Shown here: piece by piece, positions 1 to 8,722 of the stretch
How the letters are laid out: every line of letters starts with the position of its first letter
Numbering within the stretch: the stretch's first letter is position 1
Assembly: GCA_947499005.1 (NCBI GenBank)
Contig: CANMML010000028.1
Location: forward strand, 1 to 50,275
DNA length: 50,275 nt
From: an uncultured Aquimarina sp.
GTDB taxonomy: Bacteria > Bacteroidota > Bacteroidia > Flavobacteriales > Flavobacteriaceae
Direction: 5' to 3'
Translations under genes and position numbers: made by a program
Notes under the pieces: generated by a model
The model's input: the letters and a program-made list of their open reading frames with translations, nothing else
Told to the model about the DNA's origin: nothing
Database searches by the model: none

Positions 1-7
1 AAAAAAG

Positions 8-36
8 TAAGGTAGCAACTTAAAATTACTACCTTA
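8..36. terminator. Terminator-like hairpin at window start
   Basis: An 8-bp perfect stem (TAAGGTAG at 8-15, CTACCTTA at 29-36) with a 13-nt loop. Read on the minus strand it is followed by a T run made by the A run at 1-6. No minus-strand gene is visible to its right, so it may serve a gene left of the window or act in both directions. Confidence 0.45.
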
Positions 37-148
37 ACTGTATATTAATTTTTGTAACGATTATTCAGGACGTCACAGCTTAATTGGTATTATCTTCACG
101 TATTCCCAAATAAATATAAAACGTAACCAATAGTATAAATTGATTTTC

Positions 149-922
149 ATGATAATAGCTATGTTATTCCTTCTTTTAGGAGCTTTCTTGATATATATAA
201 TTTCAAAAAAAATCTTTAAAAGAAAGCAGATTTCTTTACCTAAGGATGCACATGATTTTTATAGCGAAGAAGTGTTTTTTTACCAAAATTTAGAAGCCAA
301 ACAGCAACTACGATTTAGGAATAGAGTTGAAAAGCTACTGAATGAAATTTATATAGAAGCTATTGGTTTCGAGTTAAGTGAGAAAGATCGATTGTTGGTA
401 GGAGCAAGTGGTGTTATCCCTGTATTTTGTTTTGAAACATGGAATTACCCGAATCTTAGTACCGTTTTACTATATCCAGATCATTTTAATGAAGATTTAG
501 AATATGAAGGAGAACAGAGGCAGATTGCAGGTATGGTAGGAACGGGGAGATATGAAAACCAAATGATCTTATCTAGAAAAGCTTTACATCATGGTTTTAG
601 CAACAAAACAGACAAAGGAAATACAGCCATTCACGAGTTTGTACACCTTATTGATAAAATGGATGGAGAAGTAGATGGTATTCCTAAGTTATTATTAAAA
701 GACCATAGTTACACGATCCCATGGTTAAATATGATCTATGAAAAAATGGAAGATATTAATAATGATGATTCTGATATTAGAAACTACGGTGGTACTAGTA
801 AAATAGAATTTTTTGCTGTAGCATCGGAGTATTTTTTTGAACGCCCCAAGCTTTTAAAACGAAAACACCCCGAACTTTACGACATGATGCAAGAGTGTTT
901 TTGTAGTGTAGTTAGAGCTTGA
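149..922 (+). CDS. M90 (MtfA-like) zinc peptidase with N-terminal membrane anchor
   Basis: About 257 residues. Residues 1-20 form one hydrophobic segment that probably anchors the protein in the inner membrane. The family mark is HEFVH at about 162-166, followed by LIDKMDGE and VDG, which matches the HExxH-LD-DG zinc site of the MtfA/M90 peptidases. A distal glutamate in KIEFFAVASEYFFE is the likely third zinc ligand. In E. coli MtfA is soluble and binds the regulator Mlc; here the membrane anchor is the common Bacteroidota arrangement, and no Mlc link can be inferred. A TTG nine bases upstream is in frame, but the ATG at 149 is preferred. The gene stands alone; the next gene is convergent. 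Confidence 0.85.
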   Translation: MIIAMLFLLLGAFLIYIISKKIFKRKQISLPKDAHDFYSEEVFFYQNLEAKQQLRFRNRVEKLLNEIYIEAIGFELSEKDRLLVGASGVIPVFCFETWNYPNLSTVLLYPDHFNEDLEYEGEQRQIAGMVGTGRYENQMILSRKALHHGFSNKTDKGNTAIHEFVHLIDKMDGEVDGIPKLLLKDHSYTIPWLNMIYEKMEDINNDDSDIRNYGGTSKIEFFAVASEYFFERPKLLKRKHPELYDMMQECFCSVVRA

Positions 923-939
923 TTTTCTGCAGTAAATAC

Positions 940-1470
940 TTAATTTAAACGATCTGTAGCTCGAATCATTCTTTGAAAATAGAGTTTAACCTCTTCGCTA
1001 GCTCCTTGAGGAATATTTTCAAATTGTATGGTGTTTCGACCAGCAGGGGTTTCGTATTCGAATACATAAAAATTAGCCAGTCCTTCCAATCTTCCTTGAA
1101 ATTCCAGAAGAGAAGAGCTTTCAAAATCACGTAAACCTCTAGGTAAATTTTCTAAACCCTTAGCGAACTCAAGGCTTAAGATATTCAATTCGGTATTATC
1201 AAATGTCCAAATTTCATCATTGGGAATATTTTCTAAAATGTCAGTTTTAAAAATAGCATTTCCTGTATATCTATATACGCGATTGCAATCATCGATATTA
1301 GTACTTATAGCAGCACATTCACGATCAACTAAACCAAAGACAATTCCTGTTTCAAGATTTAGATTGGCAACATCCTCGGGGAATACTTTATCATCATTAT
1401 CATCGCCACAACTTAAAATAAAAACACAACTAAGTGCCACAAAGGAGATGTATTTGAAAAAATCTGTCAT
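940..1470 (-). CDS. Small lipoprotein of unknown function
   Basis: About 176 residues from the ATG at 1470; an in-frame ATG at 1494 would add eight residues before a normal signal peptide and is less likely. The N-terminus is a type II signal peptide ending in a lipobox (FILSC), and the mature protein begins CGDDNDD. Acidic residues straight after the lipidated Cys match the export signal used by Bacteroidota for surface lipoproteins, so surface display is possible. The rest is soluble and mixed; two Cys (in DRECAA and DDCNRV) could form a disulfide. No family is recognised. It is divergent from the glycosyltransferase gene, with about 30 bases between the starts. Confidence 0.7.
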   Translation of the reverse strand: MTDFFKYISFVALSCVFILSCGDDNDDKVFPEDVANLNLETGIVFGLVDRECAAISTNIDDCNRVYRYTGNAIFKTDILENIPNDEIWTFDNTELNILSLEFAKGLENLPRGLRDFESSSLLEFQGRLEGLANFYVFEYETPAGRNTIQFENIPQGASEEVKLYFQRMIRATDRLN

Positions 1471-1499
1471 ACTTTTATAACTGCTAAAACACATATTTA

Positions 1500-2723
1500 T
1501 TGAGTAAAAATAGAGAAAAATTATTGGTTATTGGTCATGTTTGGCCTCAACCAAATGCTACAGCAGCAGGAGAGCATATGATGCATTTGATAGAATGCTT
1601 TGCGAGTATGAAATATGAATTGTTTTTTGCTTCCGCAGCAGCTATGCCTGAAGGCTTTGCATTTGGTTTAGATCTTGAGATCAAGTGTTTTAATATTTTG
1701 ATTAATGATGAAAGCTTCGATGATTTTTTAAAGGACATTTGCCCAGATGTAGTGCTTTTTGATCGATTTATGGTTGAAGAGCAATTTTCGTGGCGTGTTC
1801 GGTCTATTTGCCCAAATGCTATAAGGCTTCTCGATACAGAAGATCTTCACTTCCTAAGAAAAGGGAGGGAGGATATTAGCAAAGGAAAACATAAAGAAGG
1901 GGTATCGGATGTCATAAAGCGTGAGTTGGCAAGTATATACCGATCAGATTTATCATTGATTATTTCTCAAGTAGAGCATCAATTGTTGATTGATCAATAC
2001 AATATATCACCATCAATCTTGCATTACTTACCATTGTTAAGCGATGGAAAAAAGTCAATCCAGCATGCTTTTAATAAAAGAAAAGATTTGTTTTTTATAG
2101 GGAACTTCTTGCATGAGCCGAATTGGCAAACAGTTTTGCACCTAAAAAAAGAAGTATGGCCTATTTTGAAAAAGTTGTTACCAGAGGTTCAACTACATAT
2201 TTATGGGAGCCATGCACAGCAAAAGCATTTACAATTAACGAATCCACAGGAGCGATTTTATGTAAAAGGCTATGTAGAAAATGTTGAAACTGTCTTTTTG
2301 AATTATAGATTGCTGATTGCACCGATCCCTTTTGGGGCAGGACAAAAAGGAAAGTTGCTTAAAGCGATAGAATATCAACTTCCTTTTGTAACTACTGAAA
2401 TAGGTGCAGAAGGTATGTTTTTAGATGCAATTTCGGATAAAGTGATAGCCAATAATACGAAAGAATTTATTGAAAGTGTTTGTCAGCTGTATACTAATCA
2501 AGAGGAATGGGAGCAAGTTCAAGAAGATTTGTCCTTAATCATTGATAAACATTTTGATAAGGAGTATCATTTTAAAAACTTTAGGCAACGACTGAAGGAA
2601 TTAGAAAATGAAATAGCGTCTCATAGAGAAACTAATATTGTTGGACAACTGCTTTGGCATCATTCGATGCGATCTACAGAATATATGAGTCGATGGATTA
2701 TAGAGAAAAATAAGAACCTTTAG
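1500..2723 (+). CDS. GT4-type glycosyltransferase
   Basis: 407 residues with the GT-B fold of glycosyltransferase group 1. The N-terminal Rossmann strand (LLVIGHVWP) starts about eight residues after the start. The C-terminal half has the donor-binding pattern: FFIGNFLHEPN at about 200, LHIYGSH at about 233, then PIPFGAGQKGKLLKAIEYQLPFV at about 275-297, where the conserved Glu of the nucleotide-sugar site lies in KAIEYQ. Acceptor and sugar cannot be read. The start is a TTG at 1500; the next ATG is beyond the first core strand. Stop overlaps the end of the convergent secreted-protein gene by a few bases. There are no other glycan genes nearby, so it is not part of a visible polysaccharide cluster. 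Confidence 0.8.
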   Translation: MSKNREKLLVIGHVWPQPNATAAGEHMMHLIECFASMKYELFFASAAAMPEGFAFGLDLEIKCFNILINDESFDDFLKDICPDVVLFDRFMVEEQFSWRVRSICPNAIRLLDTEDLHFLRKGREDISKGKHKEGVSDVIKRELASIYRSDLSLIISQVEHQLLIDQYNISPSILHYLPLLSDGKKSIQHAFNKRKDLFFIGNFLHEPNWQTVLHLKKEVWPILKKLLPEVQLHIYGSHAQQKHLQLTNPQERFYVKGYVENVETVFLNYRLLIAPIPFGAGQKGKLLKAIEYQLPFVTTEIGAEGMFLDAISDKVIANNTKEFIESVCQLYTNQEEWEQVQEDLSLIIDKHFDKEYHFKNFRQRLKELENEIASHRETNIVGQLLWHHSMRSTEYMSRWIIEKNKNL

Positions 2724-3433
2724 TTTTTAATGACAACTATAGTGCCTTTAAATCCTTTACTAACTGACAGAACATTATCGGCTACTTTTTTCTTTTGGTC
2801 ATCCTTAATAACCCACTCGACAGTATTAGGATATAACCTACCATCAAAAATACTATAGAGATCAAGTTTAGTAAAGCCCGACTTTAGATATAATCTCACC
2901 GATTTATTGTTAGATCCTAAAACAACTCTTTCAATAAAAGGAGCTTCATCTACATCTATTTTAATGATATCTCCATCAACTTGTCCGTGATCTCGGTAAT
3001 ATATATCCAAATATTCACTCTGAGTGATAATTTCCCCTAAATTTTGATCTGTGAAAATAAGTTTAGCTCCTCCTTCAAGATTTCTAACATGTTTTGGAAG
3101 TTGTTTAATTTTATAGGTGGCGACATCACTTTTTTCACCAAAAGTATCTATGTTTCTAGGTTTTGAAGAACCAAAATTATCTTTATCAATAGTGCTATTC
3201 AAAATAAAACCAGCATTATTGATATCTGTAAGACTTGGGTTTGATCGTTTAAAATCTATAAGATTAGGAGATTTTAACGGTGTTGCTTCCTTGGGCTCTT
3301 CCTTAGGTTCTTCTTTTTTTATATTGAAATCAGAGAAGTCAATATTATATGTTTTTTTTTCTCCTATCTGACTAAAAGCAGGTTTTAAGAAAAAAATAAA
3401 GAGCCCTATAAAAATAAATATTTTTTTATTCAT
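2720..3433 (-). CDS. Secreted protein of unknown function
   Basis: 237 residues. A signal peptide (MNKKIFIF to KPAFSQ, about 1-21) is followed by a low-complexity charged stretch rich in KEEPKEEPKE at about 39-48. The C-terminal half (about 110-237) looks like a beta-rich domain, with VDGDIIKIDVDE and VVLGSNNKSVRLYLKSGF, and is likely periplasmic. In Bacteroidota such proteins are often conserved hypotheticals; I do not recognise a named family. It overlaps the 3' end of the GT4 gene tail to tail by four bases. Confidence 0.7.
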   Translation of the reverse strand: MNKKIFIFIGLFIFFLKPAFSQIGEKKTYNIDFSDFNIKKEEPKEEPKEATPLKSPNLIDFKRSNPSLTDINNAGFILNSTIDKDNFGSSKPRNIDTFGEKSDVATYKIKQLPKHVRNLEGGAKLIFTDQNLGEIITQSEYLDIYYRDHGQVDGDIIKIDVDEAPFIERVVLGSNNKSVRLYLKSGFTKLDLYSIFDGRLYPNTVEWVIKDDQKKKVADNVLSVSKGFKGTIVVIKN

Positions 3434-3548
3434 CGATTTTTTCCAGAGTTTAATAGAAAAATGTGCATAAATTCTGCCTAATATTCATACATGTAAATAT
3501 AGCCTTTTGTATTTTCGTTATATTGAGAAAAACTCATTAGACAATATT

Positions 3549-3935
3549 ATGTTACAAGTTTTCTTTATTGACGACGATAAGCCTACTACTATTGTAAATA
3601 AAAGGTTAGCCAAGCGTTCTGAATTATTTGATCGTATAGAGGTTTTCAATAATAGTGCCAAGGCATTCGAATATCTTTTAGAACATAAAGAAAATACAGA
3701 GAATTTGCCAGATCTTATTTTTTTGGATGTAAATATGCCTGCTTTTAATGGTTGGGAATTTCTAGAAGCATTCCAAAAAAATAATTTTAAAAAAGAAATC
3801 CGTATTGTTATGCTTTCTACAAGTGATAGTAATAAAGTAGTCGGTAAAGAGGATATCTCCCATATGCTATCTCATTACGAAACTAAACCCCTAACTATTG
3901 AGAAGATAAAGAATCATGCAGCTAAGATTATATAA
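3549..3935 (+). CDS. Single-domain response regulator (CheY-like)
   Basis: 128 residues, all receiver domain. Acidic pocket D8-D10 (FIDDDKP), phosphoacceptor D60 (LIFLDVNMP), switch Ser/Thr at 90-91 (MLSTSDS) and Lys113 (ETKPL) are all present, so it should be phosphorylatable. There is no output domain; such stand-alone receivers in Flavobacteriia act by protein contact or phosphorelay. The ATG at 3549 begins the first core strand; the open frame runs further upstream only through a TTG. No kinase gene is adjacent, so its partner is encoded elsewhere. Confidence 0.85.
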   Translation: MLQVFFIDDDKPTTIVNKRLAKRSELFDRIEVFNNSAKAFEYLLEHKENTENLPDLIFLDVNMPAFNGWEFLEAFQKNNFKKEIRIVMLSTSDSNKVVGKEDISHMLSHYETKPLTIEKIKNHAAKII

Positions 3936-3989
3936 TCTAAATATATTTTTTTAATGAATTGAATATGCAACTAACTTAATTACAGTAAA

Positions 3990-4727
3990 ATGGCTGCTCA
4001 ATTTCAAACTCCGAAAGATTTAGTTATTTCTTATTTAACGATTAGAAGAAGTATTGGTTTTATAGCCCTGTTACTCCCTGTAGCATTAATAATATTGCCT
4101 AAAATATTGTATGGTTGCAATCAAATACATATTTCGTTTAGTGATTATTATCATACGGGAATGCGCAACTTGTTTGTTGGTGCTTTGTCTGCGGTTTCAT
4201 TATTTTTATTTAGTTACAAGGGAACACCAAAAGGGAAAATAAAATGGGAAAATATTTTTGGAAACCTAGGTGGCTTTTTCTGTTTGGGCGTAGTATTATT
4301 TCCTACTAGTAGTGCTTGTGGAATTAGTTGTAATACGATTACAAGTACATTTTTAATACCACCATTTGACTTTTTGACTCACTGTTTTAGTACCATTCAC
4401 TTTACTAGCGCTATATGTTTTTTTATTGTTTTAATGATTTTCTCTTTTAAACTCTTTCAAGAAGAACTAAAAGATGATTATGATGAGCATCAAATAAAAA
4501 TAACGAAGAGAAGGAATGTCGTTTTTAAAGTCTGCGCGATCATTATGTTGATTAGTATTGTTATTGCGGGCTTTTGTTTACTTTCTTTAGGGGATGAATG
4601 TGATTTGTTAAGAAAATATAAACCCGTTTTTTATGCAGAATTAGTTGCTTTGTGGGCTTTTGGTGTTTCTTGGATTGTAAAAGGTCAGCTTTTCTGGAAA
4701 GATGTGGATACTAATTATTTGAATTGA
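3990..4727 (+). CDS. Multi-pass membrane protein of unknown function
   Basis: 245 residues with about six hydrophobic segments (about 20-40, 60-75, 90-105, 135-150, 180-200, 215-235). Cysteines are frequent around the second half (SSACGISCNT at about 108-117). Conserved-looking features are SDYYHTGMRNLFVG near 50-63, which resembles the loop of several DUF998-type or other small six-helix bacterial membrane families, but I cannot assign it safely. It begins 54 bases after the response regulator and may share its transcript. Confidence 0.65.
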   Translation: MAAQFQTPKDLVISYLTIRRSIGFIALLLPVALIILPKILYGCNQIHISFSDYYHTGMRNLFVGALSAVSLFLFSYKGTPKGKIKWENIFGNLGGFFCLGVVLFPTSSACGISCNTITSTFLIPPFDFLTHCFSTIHFTSAICFFIVLMIFSFKLFQEELKDDYDEHQIKITKRRNVVFKVCAIIMLISIVIAGFCLLSLGDECDLLRKYKPVFYAELVALWAFGVSWIVKGQLFWKDVDTNYLN

Positions 4728-4782
4728 TATTTATAGTAGATTTCATTAACTGCTATTAATAACAATATCGGAGTTTATACTA

Positions 4783-5559
4783 TTAGAATTTTTCGAAGAC
4801 ACCTAATCCAAATAGAGCAAAGTCATATTTGACAGGATCGGTAGCATCTAAGCTTCTTAAAGAAGTATCGAGTTCTAACAATGCTTTTGCATCATTTTGT
4901 TTACGTTTTAATAGCCCCAGCTTGCGAGCAACATTTCCCGAATGTACATCTAAAGGGCAGGAAAGAACACTTGAAGGAATCTTATTCCAAATTCCAAAAT
5001 CGACCCCTTGTTGATTTGAACGTACCATCCACCTAAAAAACATATTGATGCGTTTCGCAGCTGAATTTTTTAAAGGATCACTAATATGCTTGGTAGTTCT
5101 TAAAGGATGAGGAATCGAAAAGAATGTTTTTTTAAACTCATGAATGGCGAATTGCATTCTGTTTTCTTGAATGCAATTTTCAAAAAAATCTTCGAGCGAA
5201 TTATATTGAGAGTAGATGTATTTAAGGGCTTTAAAAAAATAAGCAAGGTCTTCGTTATTAAAAGTACGATGTACGAATTGTAAATCTTCGAGATCAGTTT
5301 CATTATGATTTAGTATGAAATCATATGGAGTATTCCCCATAATACTCATTAACTTTTTGCCATTATTAATAATACTCTTGCGATTTCCCCAAGCTATAGT
5401 TGCTACTAAAAAACCACTAATTTCGATGTCTTGTTTTAAAGAAAATTGAGCTGGTATTTGTATCGGATCAGTATCTAAAAAATCGGGATTCTCATATTGA
5501 GCAGCTTTTTCATTAAGAAAGGTTACTAGTTCGGGCTTTATTTTTTTGGTTTTAGGCAT
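4783..5559 (-). CDS. TIGR02757 (DUF2400) family protein
   Basis: 258 residues. The family is recognised by the N-terminal segment with DTDPIQIPAQF, by GFLVATIAWGNRKSIINNG at about 50-68, and by NMFFRWMVRS followed by the SSVLSCPLDVHSGNVAR region near 200, all typical of this Bacteroidota protein. It is all-helical and cytoplasmic; its biochemical function is not established, though weak similarity to helix-hairpin-helix DNA glycosylase folds has been suggested for the family. It is followed on the same strand by nothing; the LolD-type gene lies upstream, 56 bases away, so the two may be cotranscribed. Confidence 0.8.
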   Translation of the reverse strand: MPKTKKIKPELVTFLNEKAAQYENPDFLDTDPIQIPAQFSLKQDIEISGFLVATIAWGNRKSIINNGKKLMSIMGNTPYDFILNHNETDLEDLQFVHRTFNNEDLAYFFKALKYIYSQYNSLEDFFENCIQENRMQFAIHEFKKTFFSIPHPLRTTKHISDPLKNSAAKRINMFFRWMVRSNQQGVDFGIWNKIPSSVLSCPLDVHSGNVARKLGLLKRKQNDAKALLELDTSLRSLDATDPVKYDFALFGLGVFEKF

Positions 5560-5615
5560 TGGTTTTTATATTTTCAAGAAGCGTTAATAGATAAAGGGAA
5601 TCCTAAATTAATTAA

Positions 5616-6275
5616 CTATATCAATTTACCGTCTGCCATAGTAATTTTACGATCTGCCATATCTGCAAACTGATTATTGTGTGTCACAATAACAAAAGTT
5701 TGTCCGAACTGATCTCTTAGTTTAAAAAATAATTGGTGGAGATTTTCTGCAGAAGCACTATCCAAATTTCCTGAAGGTTCATCTGCAAAAATTACTTTAG
5801 GGTCATTTATCAATGCTCTTGCTACAGCAACACGCTGTTGTTCGCCACCAGAAAGACTATCGGGTTTGTGATCTAAACGATGTCCCAGGCCTAGAAATTC
5901 TAGAATCTCTTTAGCTTTCTCATAAGCTTCTTTTTTAGAAACCCCTTTTATAAATGCTGGAATGCAAACATTTTCAATGGCTGTAAACTCGGGGAGTAGT
6001 TGATGAAATTGAAAAATAAATCCTATTTCTTCATTCCTAAATTTGGCTAGATCCTTATTCTTCAATCGAAGAATATTTTTATTATTAAAAGTTAAAGAAC
6101 TATTGGTATTATTATCAGGGTTGTCTAAAGTACCTAAGATTTGTAAAAGTGTTGTTTTACCAGCACCCGAAGCACCGACAATTGTAATCACTTCTCCGGA
6201 TTTAATTTCAAGATCTACTCCTTTTAATACTTCTACGTTACCGTAGTTTTTAAAAATATTTTTAGCCACTATCAT
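5616..6275 (-). CDS. LolD-type ABC transporter ATP-binding protein
   Basis: 219 residues from the ATG at 6275; an upstream in-frame ATG at 6335 would add 20 residues that the family lacks. Walker A is GASGAGKT at 34-41, the signature LSGGEQQR lies near 140, and Walker B with [13 protein letters not shown] follows. This subgroup of the MacB/LolD/FtsE ATPases is called LolD in Bacteroidota and drives lipoprotein release from the inner membrane with LolC/E-type permeases, which are not in this window. It precedes the TIGR02757 gene by 56 bases on the same strand. Confidence 0.85.
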   Translation of the reverse strand: MIVAKNIFKNYGNVEVLKGVDLEIKSGEVITIVGASGAGKTTLLQILGTLDNPDNNTNSSLTFNNKNILRLKNKDLAKFRNEEIGFIFQFHQLLPEFTAIENVCIPAFIKGVSKKEAYEKAKEILEFLGLGHRLDHKPDSLSGGEQQRVAVARALINDPKVIFADEPSGNLDSASAENLHQLFFKLRDQFGQTFVIVTHNNQFADMADRKITMADGKLI

Positions 6276-6439
6276 AGTTTCAAAAATAGGTATTCTTAAG
6301 ACTTTATTTGGATAACTAGAATCTAAATTACTCATAAAACGAAGTTGACGACTAAAAAAACGTAGTCATTTATACATATACATAGTACTCAACGCATAGA
6401 ATGGTTTAAATTCAACATATATTTTAACTAAATATATTT

Positions 6440-7054
6440 ATGAGCAATTATACATTGACAGTAAACTTCTCTAATGAAGATTTGAATAGAATACAAAATA
6501 GAGGTCAAAAAATAATTATTGCTAGATCTAGCGATGGTCAGAGGCCAGATGTTGTTTGGCTTGATTTTGATCCGTTATCAAGAAATTCTATTGAATGGGA
6601 AGAAGAATATGGAATCTATACAAGTAGTATAGATTTACGCAATGATGCGATCATTGAGAAATCTGTAAGTGTAAATGCTCCAGTATCTAGCAATCAATCA
6701 TATATACTTGAAAGTAATGGGCAAATTGTTTCGTCTCCAGGAGGTATTGGAGGAGATAGCTTTACTGTTGAAAATAAAGCAATACAAATGAAATCAATCA
6801 TTACAGGCCTATTTCAAGAGGCAAACATCAATGGGCAGATTATACCAAACAATATAGTTTCTGCAAAAAGAATGATTGGGTCTCAAAGTTTATCTATTAC
6901 TCCTAATAAGACTGTATTTATTTTATTAGGAAATTACAGTGCTAATAGCTATCAGTCAGATTTACAGAATAATGCTTTAAAATTAGATTTTACAAGAACC
7001 AATACTATTACTGTAGAGTATAAAGCACAAGCGGGAGGATTTGTTATTGTATAA
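6440..7054 (+). CDS. Uncharacterised soluble protein
   Basis: 204 residues, no signal peptide and no membrane segment. It is rich in beta-prone stretches (YTLTVNFSN at the start, TNTITVEYKAQAGGFVIV at the end) and has few Cys. The style resembles small beta-sandwich proteins such as inclusion-body or lectin-like proteins, but I recognise no family and give no function. It is a monocistronic gene in a long upstream AT-rich gap, between a divergent LolD gene and a convergent oxidase gene. Confidence 0.6.
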   Translation: MSNYTLTVNFSNEDLNRIQNRGQKIIIARSSDGQRPDVVWLDFDPLSRNSIEWEEEYGIYTSSIDLRNDAIIEKSVSVNAPVSSNQSYILESNGQIVSSPGGIGGDSFTVENKAIQMKSIITGLFQEANINGQIIPNNIVSAKRMIGSQSLSITPNKTVFILLGNYSANSYQSDLQNNALKLDFTRTNTITVEYKAQAGGFVIV

Positions 7055-7087
7055 TTTCTAAACTTATTATTCGTTCCTCTTTAAAGT

Positions 7088-8407
7088 TTAAAATAAACGT
7101 TTTAAAAAGTCATTTAAAAATAGTCCATTAGGGTCTAATTCTTGACGTAGTTTGGTAAATGAGTCCCAATTAGGATATAAAGAACTTAATTCTTCTTTAG
7201 TATAATAGGTGACCTTAGCCCAATGCGGTCTTCCTTCATATTTGGTGTAAATATTATGAATGTCTTCGAAATAAGCATCATAATTAATATCCTTGCCAAA
7301 TGGCTTATAAGCAATGATACCAATGTAACAACTTTTTCTTCCATAAGCCATACTTAGTGCTGCTTCATTGCTAGGGGTGAAGCGTACTTCAATTGGCATA
7401 TGGACTAAATATTCCTTGTTTTTTAGTACTTCTTTTATTTCTTGTAATACAACCTCAGTATGCTCGATAGGAATAGCATATTCCATCACTTTTTGCTTTA
7501 CTAATATGGGTAATGTAAAGCCATTTAAGAAATTGGTAACTGTTGTGCGTTCTTTTGATAATAAAAGCTTGTACATCAGTTTGTTTAAAGAAGGAATTTG
7601 CTTCGGGATAAAAGAAGTAACCCATAAACCTAATTCGTGTAAAAAATTCCCTTTAAATAAATCGTTTATATAATGATTCCATAAGGAAGGAGTTGAAGGT
7701 CGATCACTTGTTTTATGTGCTTCCCAGTAATGTACACGATTTGTATGTGGTGCCCACCAAAAGCGTAAATAATCATCGGTATAAGCTTTTGGGATATGAG
7801 CGATCATTTGATCGAAACTCAAATTTTTGGTAGTGATTTTCATATTGAAATCTGCTACCAATTGAATAGTTACGGTAGATATAATTCCTAACGCTCCAAG
7901 GCTTACTACAGCCAAATGGAATTCTTCCTTATTAGTTCTCTTATCAAAAATTTTTAAGCGTCCATTGCCTGTAATAATAGATAATGTCAAAATGGATTGA
8001 TCTACAGCTCCATGCGTAATTCCAGAACCATGTGTGCCCGTAGAGATTGCGCCAGAAATACTTTGATCAACGATAGTACCAAGGTTATCTAAGGCACAGT
8101 TGTTTTCTAAAGCAAAATCGGCAATCTGCCTTAATGAAGTTCCTGCTTTTACAGTTAATTGCCTTGTTTGCTTATCAAAATTGATAATCCCTTGATAATT
8201 GGTCTGTAAATCCAAAAGGTACCCATTATCAACACTACCGATCAAAGAGCATGAGTGACCAGAACCAACAGCTTTTACTACTTTATTTTCAGCATTTGCT
8301 TTTTGGATGATTTCAATTATTTCTATTTCAGAACTTGGTTGAAATATCGCAAATGGAGTAGTGGTGAATGATTTTGACCAATTTGTCCAGCGTAATGATG
8401 TTGACAT
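7088..8407 (-). CDS. FAD-dependent sugar-1,4-lactone oxidase (ALO family)
   Basis: 439 residues, the usual length for aldonolactone oxidases. The N-terminal PCMH-type FAD domain carries VGSGHSCS with His51, the residue that is covalently linked to FAD in many members, and SGAISTGTHGSG near 125-136. The C-terminal ALO domain ends with RPHWAKVTYYT and DPNGLFLNDFL; the family consensus here is HWGK, so the Gly to Ala change is mild. Substrates in the family are D-arabinono-, L-gulono- or L-galactono-lactone; which one applies here is not visible. No signal peptide, so probably cytoplasmic. It is transcribed alone. Confidence 0.85.
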   Translation of the reverse strand: MSTSLRWTNWSKSFTTTPFAIFQPSSEIEIIEIIQKANAENKVVKAVGSGHSCSLIGSVDNGYLLDLQTNYQGIINFDKQTRQLTVKAGTSLRQIADFALENNCALDNLGTIVDQSISGAISTGTHGSGITHGAVDQSILTLSIITGNGRLKIFDKRTNKEEFHLAVVSLGALGIISTVTIQLVADFNMKITTKNLSFDQMIAHIPKAYTDDYLRFWWAPHTNRVHYWEAHKTSDRPSTPSLWNHYINDLFKGNFLHELGLWVTSFIPKQIPSLNKLMYKLLLSKERTTVTNFLNGFTLPILVKQKVMEYAIPIEHTEVVLQEIKEVLKNKEYLVHMPIEVRFTPSNEAALSMAYGRKSCYIGIIAYKPFGKDINYDAYFEDIHNIYTKYEGRPHWAKVTYYTKEELSSLYPNWDSFTKLRQELDPNGLFLNDFLKRLF

Positions 8408-8532
8408 TTATTTTTATTTCAAATTAAAGTATTATCGAATTGTAATTTAACAGTTTTAACTTTTATTGGTCTCAATAATAGTTAAAACTATGTACTTTAG
8501 TACATCTCACTTTTAGTTTCTAAAAATTTTGT

Positions 8533-8560
8533 TTAAGGCTATAGGCATTAAGCTTTAAGC
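8533..8560. repeat. Heptamer array, WWTARGC type (four units)
   Basis: Four consecutive 7-bp units (TTAAGGC, TATAGGC, ATTAAGC, TTTAAGC) in the gap between the lactone oxidase and ABC-F genes. The same units appear again beside oxyR at 25333-25367. The rest of the 8408-8722 gap holds the terminator at 8590-8626 and nothing else I can name. Confidence 0.6.
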
Positions 8561-8589
8561 AATAAATTAGAAAATAGGAATAGACTTTT

Positions 8590-8626
8590 AGTCGTAAAAA
8601 ACTATGGATCTTTCAGTCCATAGTTG
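8590..8626 (-). terminator. Intrinsic terminator of the ABC-F gene
   Basis: Perfect 9-bp stem (8600-8608 with 8617-8625) and an 8-nt loop. On the minus strand the stem is followed by six T (positions 8599-8594 read in reverse), about 100 bases after the ABC-F stop. Confidence 0.6.
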
Positions 8627-8722
8627 CTCATTTATCAAGGTTACAAGTTCTTAATTGATGGTTAGTTTATAACAAGTGAAATTGCATAACCCTCATAATA
8701 AAGAACTACAAACCAATACTAA